DNA of 7,401 nt from Alphaproteobacteria bacterium (GCA_030039775.1 JASHUX010000371.1:1-7401); one strand, 5' to 3'. Shown: positions 1 through 5,902, counted from the stretch's first letter. Notes: generated by a model not told the origin, from the sequence alone. A program made the numbers and translations.

Positions 1-922
1 CCGAGGCGCGCGCCCGCAATTGCTCGGGCGAAATATAGCCCGGCGGGCCGAGGAAACGGCCGGTCGTGCGCGCCGCGTCCTCGAAGTAGTAGCGGATATG
101 CTCCTTGCATTCGCGCTCCGCGACCTCATCGCTTTCGGCGACGTAAACGATGACGTTCATCATCGCCTTGTCGGGCGTGAATTCGTGCCCGTATTTCGGC
201 GATTCCTCGCGCAGCCGCTGGAACGCCTTTTCCTGCGCCACGATCGGGACGAACACCGAAGAATAGCCGAGGCCGTAGCGCGCGGCGAGGTCGATGGTTT
301 CGGGGCTGCCGGCGCCGACCAGCGCGATCTTGGGATGCGGCTTCTGCATCGGCCGCGGCCACGGATTGAGATAGCGGTAATTGAAGAACTCGCCGTTGAA
401 GGTGGTCGGCCCGTCTTTCGTCCACGCCTGAAGAATGACGTCGAGCGCCTCGCGGAAACGCGCGCGCGCCTCGGTCGGATTGATCATCGTCGTCGACCAA
501 TATTCCATGCCGGTGCCGAGCGGCATCGCGATCTCGAGCCGTCCGCCCGACATCACGTCGAGCATGGCGTAGGCTTCAGCGATGCGGTGCGGCATTTCGA
601 AATTGAGCGGCACGCCGAAGACGCAAATCTTGGCGAACTTGGTCTGCGGGATCAGGGCCGCCGCCATCAGCGTCACGACCGGCGTCATGCTGTAGACGGT
701 GTTGTGATGCTCGTTGATGCCGAGTCCGTCGAAGCCGAGTTTGTCGGCCAGCACCATCTCGGACATATAGCGCTTGTAAAGCTCGTAGCCCTTTTCGGGA
801 TTGAAGTTCTTGTTGGAATAATCGACCCACAGCGATTCGTATTTCTTATGATCCGGCGGCAGATCGATGTAGTGCATGAAATGGAAGGTGTAGAACTGCA
901 GATCGTCTTGCCATTTCGCCAT
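1..922 (-). CDS. LLM-class (luciferase-like) flavin-dependent monooxygenase, C-terminus cut by window edge
   Basis: Reading leftward from an ATG at 922, the frame stays open for 307 codons to base 1, so the gene continues outside the window. The family (Bac_luciferase fold) is a cytosolic TIM barrel that uses reduced FMN, supplied by a separate flavin reductase, and O2 to oxygenate organic substrates. Family-like stretches include GLGINEHHNT (residues 66-75, with the EHH typical of the group), a loop with PLNFEMPHRIAE (105-116) and DVMSGGRLEIAMPLGTG (122-138), the usual D-x-x-S-x-G-R region. PKIALVGAGSPET (197-209) resembles the second phosphate-side loop. Family members are often about 340-380 residues, so perhaps 40-70 are missing. 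The start is fixed by GGGAGGA at 927-933, 4 bases upstream of ATG. It is transcribed away from the decarboxylase gene from its own promoter at 1063-1091. The family is clear; the substrate is unknown. Confidence 0.9.
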   Translation of the reverse strand, partial: MAKWQDDLQFYTFHFMHYIDLPPDHKKYESLWVDYSNKNFNPEKGYELYKRYMSEMVLADKLGFDGLGINEHHNTVYSMTPVVTLMAAALIPQTKFAKICVFGVPLNFEMPHRIAEAYAMLDVMSGGRLEIAMPLGTGMEYWSTTMINPTEARARFREALDVILQAWTKDGPTTFNGEFFNYRYLNPWPRPMQKPHPKIALVGAGSPETIDLAARYGLGYSSVFVPIVAQEKAFQRLREESPKYGHEFTPDKAMMNVIVYVAESDEVAERECKEHIRYYFEDAARTTGRFLGPPGYISPEQLRARAS

Positions 923-1027
923 GAAATCCTCCCAGCGGGTCGCGGCGTCTAGATAAGCGGGGCCGGACCGACGCCGATTACTTGGCGCGCAGCCGGATCG
1001 TCGTATTTTTTCGATAGGCGAACGTCG

Positions 1028-1065
1028 AATTCCTCACCGATATGCTTTATAATTATTGAGGAATT
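1028..1065. promoter_or_regulatory. 9-base inverted repeat over the monooxygenase promoter, possible operator
   Basis: AATTCCTCA at 1028-1036 is the exact reverse complement of TGAGGAATT at 1057-1065, with a 20-base AT-rich spacer. The arm centres are 29 bases apart, close to three helical turns, so two bound dimers or one bridging regulator could sit on the same face of the DNA. The right arm overlaps the -10 of the minus-strand promoter and its predicted start site, the position expected of a repressor site. The repeat is seen directly; the regulatory role is inferred. Confidence 0.4.
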
Positions 1066-1085
1066 AAACGGTTGGCTCCTATTGT
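1056..1085 (+). promoter_or_regulatory. weak candidate promoter for the UbiD-family gene
   Basis: TTGAGG (1056-1061), an 18-base spacer and TATTGT (1080-1085) form a moderate sigma-70-like pair about 40 bases upstream of the decarboxylase ATG. TTGGCT at 1072-1077 with AAGATA at 1095-1100 (17-base spacer) is an alternative. Either would overlap the divergent promoter and the inverted repeat, so the two genes could be controlled together. Neither match is strong. Confidence 0.25.
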
Positions 1086-1091
1086 TGTCAA
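1063..1091 (-). promoter_or_regulatory. sigma-70-type promoter for the monooxygenase gene
   Basis: On the minus strand TTGACA (plus positions 1086-1091) is followed by a 17-base spacer and TTTAAT (1063-1068). That is a perfect -35, the optimal spacing and a 5-of-6 -10, lying in the most AT-rich stretch of the window. Transcription would start near 1056, giving a leader of about 130 bases before the ATG at 922. It points only toward the monooxygenase. This is a motif match and has not been tested. Confidence 0.65.
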
Positions 1092-1122
1092 GGCAAGATA
1101 GGCGGCCGTAAAGGGGAGGAGC

Positions 1123-2742
1123 ATGGCAAAAAGCCATATCGCCGATCTCGGCACCATCATCGCCGACCTGGAGGCCCACGGCCGCCTCGCGCGTATCAAG
1201 ACCGAGGTCGATCTCCATCACGACCTCGCCGGCATCGCAGCCAAGCTCGAAGGCGGCCCGCGCGCGGTTTTGTTCGAAAAGGTGAAGGACCGGTTCGCGC
1301 CGGTGTTCGCCGGGCTTTACTGGTCGCGCGACCTACTCGCGGATTTGCTGCGGCGCGACGAAGCGACCTTGCCGCAATATGTCGCCGACTGCATCCGGCG
1401 CTGGCAGGTGAAGCCGCGCCCGCCGGTCCTGGTCAAGGACGGGCCGGTTTTCGAGGTCAGCGAGTTCCACGTCGATCTGACGCGCTTGCCGATTCCGGTT
1501 CATGCGCTGAAAGACGGCGGCCCTTATTTCGACGCCGGCGTGGTGATCGCAATCGACCCCGAAAACGGCGTGCGCAACGCCTCGATCCAGCGCTTTATGG
1601 TCGAGAACTGGAACACGCTCCACGTCAATATCGACGCGGGACGGCATCTGGAACTGTACCTCAACAAGGCGGCGAAGCTCGGCAAGTCGCTGCCCTTCTC
1701 GCTCAATATCGGCGTCGGGCCGGGCCTGCATTTCGCGGCGGCGACACCGGCGGAAGCGGCGCCCGCCGACACCGATGAGCTCGGCATCGTCACCGAATTT
1801 GACGGCGCGCCCTTGGAGCTGGTCGAGGGCAAGCGCCTCCCGGTGCACATGGTTGCGAATGCGATGTACGCGCTCGAATGCGAAATGATTCCGGGCGAGC
1901 TCGGCGACGAAGGCCCGTTCGCGGAAGTGACAAATTACTACGCCAAACGCGCGCCGCGTCCGGTGGTGCATGTCCGTGCTATCCATCGCCGCGAGCGGCC
2001 CATCTTCCAGACCATTCTGTCCGGCGCCGAAGTGTGGAACTCGGTCGGCTTGCTCGGTGAGGCCAATGTGCTCGCGATGCTGCAGCGCCAGGTGCCGGGC
2101 GTGACCGATGTTTATTTCAGCCATGGCGGCTGCGGCTTCTATCACGCCGTAGTGCAGATGAATCAAAAGCGCACAGGCTGGTCGAAGCAGGCGATCATGG
2201 CGGCGTTCGCCGCGTTCCCGCCGCTGAAGATGGTCACGGTGGTCGACGACGACGTGAACATCCGCAGCGCCAGCGACGTCGAATGGGCGATGGCGACACG
2301 GCTCGATCCCGCGACCGGCATCGTTACGTTCGAGAAGGCGTTCGGCCACGGCCTTAATCCCAGCTTCCCCGACTATGTCGGCGCCAAGGTCGGCTTCGAC
2401 TGCACGCGGCCGGCTCCCTATACCGCCGACTACGATCGCGCGGCCTACAAGCCGATGACGCTCGACGGCATCGAACTGACCTTGCCCGAGGTCAAGCGCC
2501 CCGTTGCGTCGGTGCCGGCGATCGACGAACCCGCCGCCGCGCAGGAAACCGCGCGGACCAACGGCCATGCCAAGCCGCAAAACGGACACGCCAAGCCGGT
2601 GCGCAAGGCGGTCGCCGCGGCACGCAAGCCCAACGTCGTGGTTAGACGGCGCATCTCGGCCGGCGCCAAGCCGGCCAAATCGTCGCGCCCCGTGAAGAAG
2701 CGGCCGCCGTCACACCGCCCCACGGGCGGCGCCGCGATGTAG
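1123..2742 (+). CDS. UbiD-family prenylated-FMN (de)carboxylase with basic C-terminal extension
   Basis: A 539-residue member of the UbiD family, cytosolic enzymes that use prenylated FMN to remove or add carboxyl groups on aromatic or alpha,beta-unsaturated acids. Residues equivalent to those described in fungal Fdc1 can be placed by spacing. N152 and R157 (RNASIQR) match Asn168/Arg173, and H175 in GRHLE matches the metal ligand His191. PLELVE (230-235) supplies the acidic ligand, and E263/E268 in DEGPFAE match the catalytic Glu277/Glu282 pair. VVDDDVNIRSASDVEWA (373-389) is also family-like. All catalytic positions are present, so the enzyme should be active if the cell makes prenyl-FMN; no UbiX gene is in this window. 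The core ends near residue 460. The remaining 75-80 residues are an Ala/Pro/Lys/Arg-rich tail not expected for the family. The start follows GGGGAGGA at 1113-1120. The 3' end overlaps the convergent NTPase gene by 33 bases. The substrate is unknown; ubiquinone synthesis is only one of many roles in this family. Confidence 0.93.
   Translation: MAKSHIADLGTIIADLEAHGRLARIKTEVDLHHDLAGIAAKLEGGPRAVLFEKVKDRFAPVFAGLYWSRDLLADLLRRDEATLPQYVADCIRRWQVKPRPPVLVKDGPVFEVSEFHVDLTRLPIPVHALKDGGPYFDAGVVIAIDPENGVRNASIQRFMVENWNTLHVNIDAGRHLELYLNKAAKLGKSLPFSLNIGVGPGLHFAAATPAEAAPADTDELGIVTEFDGAPLELVEGKRLPVHMVANAMYALECEMIPGELGDEGPFAEVTNYYAKRAPRPVVHVRAIHRRERPIFQTILSGAEVWNSVGLLGEANVLAMLQRQVPGVTDVYFSHGGCGFYHAVVQMNQKRTGWSKQAIMAAFAAFPPLKMVTVVDDDVNIRSASDVEWAMATRLDPATGIVTFEKAFGHGLNPSFPDYVGAKVGFDCTRPAPYTADYDRAAYKPMTLDGIELTLPEVKRPVASVPAIDEPAAAQETARTNGHAKPQNGHAKPVRKAVAAARKPNVVVRRRISAGAKPAKSSRPVKKRPPSHRPTGGAAM
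2560..2601 (+). repeat. 21-base tandem repeat encoding NGHAKP-x twice
   Basis: Two back-to-back 21-base units (2560-2580 and 2581-2601) encode NGHAKPQ and NGHAKPV, residues 480-493 of the UbiD-family protein. The first six residues are identical in both units although two codons differ at the third base. This suggests an older in-frame duplication kept at the protein level within the low-complexity tail. Confidence 0.6.
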
Positions 2743-3240
2743 AAATTCGTCCATCGCCTCCAACGAGGCGAGACGGACAACGATTTTACCACGCGCTTCC
2801 TCGGCATCGATGCGGCGGCGAATGTTCGGCATCCACTCCCGGTCGATGCGCGCCATGTTCTCGAATAGGCCTTTGGTCGGCGGCATCGTCGGCTCGCCGG
2901 CGGGCGGATGTTCGATCTTGCCCGTGGCGTAGGCGATCTGGCGTTCCGCCGCGAGCCAGAAGTGCATCCATAGCGGCAAATCGATCAGGATAATCTCGGT
3001 GGCACGATTGAGCCGCGTTGGAATGGACTCGAAACTGCCGATGCCGTCGAGCAGCCAATCGTCCAGCGAGATCAATCGCGCATGCTCCGCCTCGTATTCG
3101 GCGATCGGCGCCCATTGCCAGCCCGGACGCCAGAGGAACGCGTCGATCTCGACATATGGCACGCCGCGGCGCGCCGCCAACGGGCGCGCCAGCGTGGACT
3201 TGCCGCCGCCGCTATTGCCGATCACCACAATGCGCGACAC
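2710..3240 (-). CDS. small P-loop NTPase, FlaR / adenylate-kinase-like
   Basis: A 176-residue single-domain protein starting with a P-loop: GNSGGGKST at residues 8-16 fits GxxxxGK[ST] with K14. It is followed by IDAFLWRPGW (32-41), the D-x-x-x-W-x-P-x-W stretch typical of proteins annotated as DNA topology modulation protein FlaR or adenylate-kinase-like ATPase. DDWLLDG (60-66) and the Walker-B-like IILIDLP (83-89) follow. Family members are thought to be small-molecule kinases or NTPases; the substrate is not known and the FlaR name should not be taken as function. The start is GTG at 3240, because an in-frame TAG lies just upstream and AGGA sits 7 bases before the GTG. The stop is the TGA at 2710-2712, inside the 3' end of the convergent decarboxylase gene. 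The last residues (GAARGAV) may be an artefact of that overlap. No clear tie to the catabolic neighbours. Confidence 0.85.
   Translation of the reverse strand: MSRIVVIGNSGGGKSTLARPLAARRGVPYVEIDAFLWRPGWQWAPIAEYEAEHARLISLDDWLLDGIGSFESIPTRLNRATEIILIDLPLWMHFWLAAERQIAYATGKIEHPPAGEPTMPPTKGLFENMARIDREWMPNIRRRIDAEEARGKIVVRLASLEAMDEFLHRGAARGAV
2754..2771 (+). terminator. possible stem-loop terminator after the UbiD-family gene
   Basis: TCGCCTCcaacGAGGCGA forms a perfect 7-base-pair stem with a 4-base loop, starting 12 bases after the decarboxylase stop codon. There is no T-tract directly behind it, and it lies within the coding sequence of the convergent NTPase gene, so it may be chance. A second GC hairpin (CCGCCC-cac-GGGCGG, 2715-2729) sits in the shared coding overlap and could slow polymerase from either side. 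Confidence 0.25.
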
Positions 3241-3276
3241 ATGTTTATCCTATAAGCATCAATCGGGAGAGCGCCG

Positions 3277-4020
3277 ATGCCCACCTTCACCCGCGACAGG
3301 ATCGAGATTTACTACGAGGAATACGGTTCGGGCTATCCGATCCTGTTGTTCGCGCCGGGCGGCGTGCGCTCGGCGATCTCGTGGTGGCATCCAGCAGCCG
3401 ACGGCACACCCCGGGCGTGGATGGACCCGACCGTCGCGCTAGCCAAAGACTATCGCGTCGTCGCGATGGATCAGCGCAACGCCGAGCATAGCCGCGCGCC
3501 GATCCGCGCCACGGACGGCTGGCGGGATTACGCGCAAGATCATATCGCGCTCATGGACCATCTCGGCCACCGGCGCTTCCACACCATGGGCGGCTGTATC
3601 GGCTCGTCCTATTGTCTGAGCCTGTGCGAGATGGTGCCCGACCGCATCAGCGCCGCGGTGCTGCAGAACCCGATCGGCTTCGCGAACGACAATCGCGACA
3701 TCTTCAAGAACAAAGAATGGTCGGCGGCGATGCTGGCGCGCGACAAGGACCTGACGCAGGCGACGCTCGACAGCTTCTTCAACAACATGTTCGGCGGCGA
3801 CTTTACTTTCAACACCACCCGCGATTTCGTGCGCCGCTGTCAGACGCCGCTTCTGGTCATGCCCGGCGACGACCCGCCGCATCCGCAAGTCGTCGGCGAG
3901 GAGATCGCCAAGATCGCGCCCAAGGCCGAGCTGCTGCGCGACTGGAAAGGCGCCGACAAGGTCGTGAAAGTGACGCCGATCGTGCTCGATTTCCTCAAGC
4001 GCCACACGCCGCGCGCCTAG
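3277..4020 (+). CDS. alpha/beta hydrolase with cysteine at the nucleophile position
   Basis: A 247-residue soluble alpha/beta-hydrolase fold protein. ILLFAPGGV (22-30) is the strand and oxyanion-hole region, YRVVAMDQRNAEHS (59-72) matches the second conserved strand and loop, and MGGCIGSSY (104-112) is the nucleophile elbow. The residue at the elbow centre (G-x-Nuc-x-G) is C107 rather than Ser, as in dienelactone hydrolases, although overall this is not a dienelactone hydrolase-like sequence. LLVMPGDD (192-199) supplies the acid, D198 or D199. The usual late-loop catalytic His is not where expected: the region reads RDWKGADKV (221-229). H202, just after the acid (DDPPHP), is the nearest alternative. 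The start ATG has GGGAGAG at 3265-3271, 5 bases upstream. It lies divergent from the NTPase gene with a 36-base gap and convergent with the amidohydrolase across 21 bases. Possible roles are hydrolysis of an ester, lactone or C-C bond in a ring-cleavage product, but a non-hydrolytic role is also possible. Confidence 0.85.
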   Translation: MPTFTRDRIEIYYEEYGSGYPILLFAPGGVRSAISWWHPAADGTPRAWMDPTVALAKDYRVVAMDQRNAEHSRAPIRATDGWRDYAQDHIALMDHLGHRRFHTMGGCIGSSYCLSLCEMVPDRISAAVLQNPIGFANDNRDIFKNKEWSAAMLARDKDLTQATLDSFFNNMFGGDFTFNTTRDFVRRCQTPLLVMPGDDPPHPQVVGEEIAKIAPKAELLRDWKGADKVVKVTPIVLDFLKRHTPRA

Positions 4021-4041
4021 CGGCGTTCCCGCCCCATCGCG

Positions 4042-5205
4042 TTACTCCGCGGCTTGGCGCGCGGCGAACTGGTGCAGGCCGTAGAGCTTGGCGGCGTTGT
4101 CGTGGGTCAGCTTGCGCACCACGTCGGCCGGCAGATGTTTCATCTGACGCTCGACCGTGGCGTGGCTGTTCGGCCAGATGCTGTCGGGATGCGGATAGTC
4201 CGACGCCCACAGCACCTTGTCGTCGCCGTAATATTTCGAGAGGTCCATGGCGACATGATCCTCCTGGAAAGTGGCGTAGACCTGGCGCTTGAACAGATCG
4301 CTCGGCTTGGTGACGAGATCGATCCCGCCTTTTTCCGCCCAGAACTCCTTGCCCTCCCACAGGCGCCAGTGCCGGTAGTCCATCTCCTGCACCACCCAGG
4401 GCAGCCAGCCGAGCCCGCCTTCGACCAGCAGGATCTTGAGCTTCGGGTGATGCTCGAGAATGCCCCACGCAAAAAGATCGACGAACGGATCGAGGAACTG
4501 GCCGATCAGCGCCTTGGTCACGGTGAAGGTGCCGGCGATCTGGCCCTGGCCCAAGGCACCTGGGCCCAGAAACACGGTGACGTGCCAGCTGAGGATCATG
4601 CCGCTCTCTTCCAAGAGCTTCCAGAACGGCTCCCATGCCTTGTCATGGATGCGCGGCTGCGCGATCGCGACCTGGAACAGCACCTGCTTGAAGCAGCCCT
4701 TGGCGATGAGGCGCTTTAATTCCTTCACCGCCGATTCCGGATATTCCGGCACTTGCGGCACGCCGATGAGCCGGTCGGGCATGACCGAGCAGAACTCTTC
4801 GAGCCAGTCGTTGTAGGCGGCGTAGCACGCGTCGCGCATCTCGGCGTCGCTATGATCGATCGACGTGACTGGCCCGAACATGACATGCGCCTCGACGCCA
4901 TCGCGGTCCATGTCGGCGAGGCGCAGCTCCGCCACCGCCGGCCGCCGCTCGCTCTGGTCCTTGACGCCCCCGCGGTCGAACGCGTTGAGGAACGGCAGCT
5001 TCGGACGCGGCGTGATCTGCCCCTCAAAGCGGCCGCTCCAACCGCCCCAGACCTTGCCCTCGCACACCCATACCGGCCGGCCGTCGCGGCGCTCGATATG
5101 CGGCGCGCGGTCACGGAACTTCGCGGGAAGGCGCGAGGTCCACAAATCCGCCGGCAGATTGTTCAGGTCGAGATGGTCGTCGCAAGAGATGAAGCGATAG
5201 TCCAC
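4042..5205 (-). CDS. amidohydrolase family protein (amidohydrolase_2 / ACMSD-like TIM barrel)
   Basis: A 387-residue metal-dependent TIM-barrel enzyme of the amidohydrolase_2 type, a family that includes aminocarboxymuconate-semialdehyde and resorcylate decarboxylases as well as hydrolases. Features in order: SCDDHLD (7-13), where the usual H-x-H metal motif is D9-x-H11; WHV with H208, a likely metal ligand; EHHPKLKILLVEGGLGWLPW (251-270), a strongly family-like block; and WASDYPHPDS (333-342) with the metal-binding or catalytic D336 and nearby H339. The protein is cytosolic, with no signal peptide. The start is GTG at 5205: an in-frame TGA lies upstream with no ATG between, and AAGGA (5214-5218) sits 8 bases before it. 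It is separated from the upstream gene by a terminator, so it is its own transcription unit. The context suggests decarboxylation or hydrolysis of an aromatic-derived acid, but the substrate is not determined. Confidence 0.88.
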   Translation of the reverse strand: MDYRFISCDDHLDLNNLPADLWTSRLPAKFRDRAPHIERRDGRPVWVCEGKVWGGWSGRFEGQITPRPKLPFLNAFDRGGVKDQSERRPAVAELRLADMDRDGVEAHVMFGPVTSIDHSDAEMRDACYAAYNDWLEEFCSVMPDRLIGVPQVPEYPESAVKELKRLIAKGCFKQVLFQVAIAQPRIHDKAWEPFWKLLEESGMILSWHVTVFLGPGALGQGQIAGTFTVTKALIGQFLDPFVDLFAWGILEHHPKLKILLVEGGLGWLPWVVQEMDYRHWRLWEGKEFWAEKGGIDLVTKPSDLFKRQVYATFQEDHVAMDLSKYYGDDKVLWASDYPHPDSIWPNSHATVERQMKHLPADVVRKLTHDNAAKLYGLHQFAARQAAE

Positions 5206-5244
5206 GAGCGCGATCCTTACGCGAGAGGGGAAATATATGATGAA

Positions 5245-5294
5245 TCAATACCCGCGGCGCGAGCGGGTCAAGGGCTACCGTTGCCTTAGCAACG
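5245..5294 (-). promoter_or_regulatory. candidate control region of the amidohydrolase gene with a 16-base palindrome
   Basis: CGTTGCcttaGCAACG (5279-5294) is a perfect 6-base inverted repeat with a 4-base centre. Just downstream on the minus strand come TTGACC (5266-5271) and TATTGA (5245-5250), a sigma-70-like pair with a short 15-base spacer. The palindrome would sit immediately upstream of the -35, a usual place for an activator. It could also be a minor hairpin in read-through RNA from the upstream gene. Weak evidence. Confidence 0.25.
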
Positions 5295-5301
5295 ATTGAC
5301 G

Positions 5302-5331
5302 AAAAAACCGCGCTCCGGGAGGAGCGCGGTT
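5302..5331 (-). terminator. rho-independent terminator of the exported Thr-rich protein gene
   Basis: On the minus strand an 11-base-pair stem (5306-5316 with 5321-5331, GC-rich) with a 4-base loop runs into six consecutive T residues (plus-strand A at 5302-5307). It begins 24 bases after the stop codon of the exported-protein gene and before the amidohydrolase start. This is a textbook intrinsic terminator, the only clear one in the window. Confidence 0.88.
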
Positions 5332-5355
5332 GCCGGAATGCGGAGGATTTGCGGC

Positions 5356-5811
5356 TTACTCGCCGTCTTCGGTTGTCGTGGTTGTTGTGGTTCGTTCGCT
5401 ATAGGGCGGCACATCGACCGGCGCCGGCCCGTAGGTCGTGTGGGTCTGGGTGGTCGTGGTGCGGGCATTCAGCTCTTCGTTGCTGTCGTAGAAGGTCTGA
5501 TGTCGCCCATAGCGATCGGTGCGCTCGGTCTCCATGCCGTCGGGACCGATCCGACGCGTGGTCGTGGTTTGATCGTAGTCGCCAGGCGGTGGTGGCGGGA
5601 CTTCCGCCATCTGCGGCGGCGGGGCGCCCACGCCGACGTCATCGTCCGAAGGCGCCGGGGTCTGCGATGTCGTTATGGTGGTGGTCTGGCTCGAACCGAA
5701 CGGCGTCGTCACGGTCTCGGTGCGCCGGTTGTAGTAGGTGCTGTCCTGGGCAAAGGCGGCGCCCGACATCAGGGCCAATGCCGCCACCCCGGCGGATAGG
5801 CTGCGGAACAT
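5356..5811 (-). CDS. small exported Thr/Pro-rich protein of unknown function
   Basis: A 151-residue protein that I cannot place in a family. Residues 1-21 are a clear Sec signal peptide: R3, a hydrophobic core (AGVAALALMSGAA) and an AFA-Q signal peptidase I site, giving a mature protein of about 130 residues starting QDSTYY. There is no lipobox Cys and no Cys at all, and no membrane segment after the signal. The mature part is low-complexity: Thr clusters at 43-49, 82-85, 118-121 and 141-147, proline runs at 64-66 and 72-76, and short Tyr/Arg segments (RRIGPDGMETERTDRYGRHQ, 86-105). The tail is acidic (EDGE). It is probably disordered or extended in the periplasm or outside the cell. The start ATG has a full AAGGAGGA at 5817-5824. 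It is a single-gene unit with its own terminator, divergent from the SDR gene. Any link to the neighbouring enzymes is unproven. Confidence 0.8.
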   Translation of the reverse strand: MFRSLSAGVAALALMSGAAFAQDSTYYNRRTETVTTPFGSSQTTTITTSQTPAPSDDDVGVGAPPPQMAEVPPPPPGDYDQTTTTRRIGPDGMETERTDRYGRHQTFYDSNEELNARTTTTQTHTTYGPAPVDVPPYSERTTTTTTTEDGE

Positions 5812-5833
5812 GTTGATCCTCCTTCACGTAGCT

Positions 5834-5872
5834 CGGGCGGGCACACGCCCGCATCCCGCTTGAACGCGGGCG
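5834..5872. other. overlapping hairpins in the leader of the exported-protein gene
   Basis: CGGGCG (5834-5839) can pair with CGCCCG (5846-5851), while ACGCCCGC (5845-5852) can instead pair over 8 bases with GCGGGCGT (5866-5873). CCCGC (5855-5859) can also pair with GCGGG (5866-5870). The middle segment is shared, so the first two structures exclude each other. The block lies 10 bases or so upstream of the Shine-Dalgarno of the exported-protein gene, so it would be in its mRNA leader. The pairings are seen directly; a regulatory switch is only a possibility. Confidence 0.3.
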
Positions 5873-5902
5873 TTTCGGCGTTGTTCCGTCTGCATGGCAG
5901 GG

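Noticed and set aside
20..952. 310-codon plus-strand frame opposite the monooxygenase gene
   Set aside because: It is exactly in codon register with the minus-strand monooxygenase and has no family features. It is a shadow of a gene that runs off the edge.
949..1221. 90-codon minus-strand frame across the divergent control region
   Set aside because: It overlaps the decarboxylase start and the promoter, and has no recognisable domain or ribosome binding site.
1333..2589. Long open frame (418 codons) on the minus strand opposite the UbiD-family gene
   Set aside because: The plus-strand gene has all family catalytic motifs. The antisense frame is Arg/His/Asp-rich with no recognisable domain, typical of a GC-rich shadow.
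3439..4005. 188-codon minus-strand frame opposite the alpha/beta hydrolase
   Set aside because: No domain or credible ribosome binding site. The composition is that of an antisense shadow of a well-supported plus-strand gene.
4021..4041. GGCG-ttcc-CGCC hairpin between the convergent hydrolase and amidohydrolase genes as a terminator
   Set aside because: Only 4 base pairs with no T-tract on either strand; too weak to call.
4054..4719. 221-codon plus-strand frame opposite the amidohydrolase
   Set aside because: The minus-strand gene carries the conserved amidohydrolase blocks; the plus frame is a shadow.
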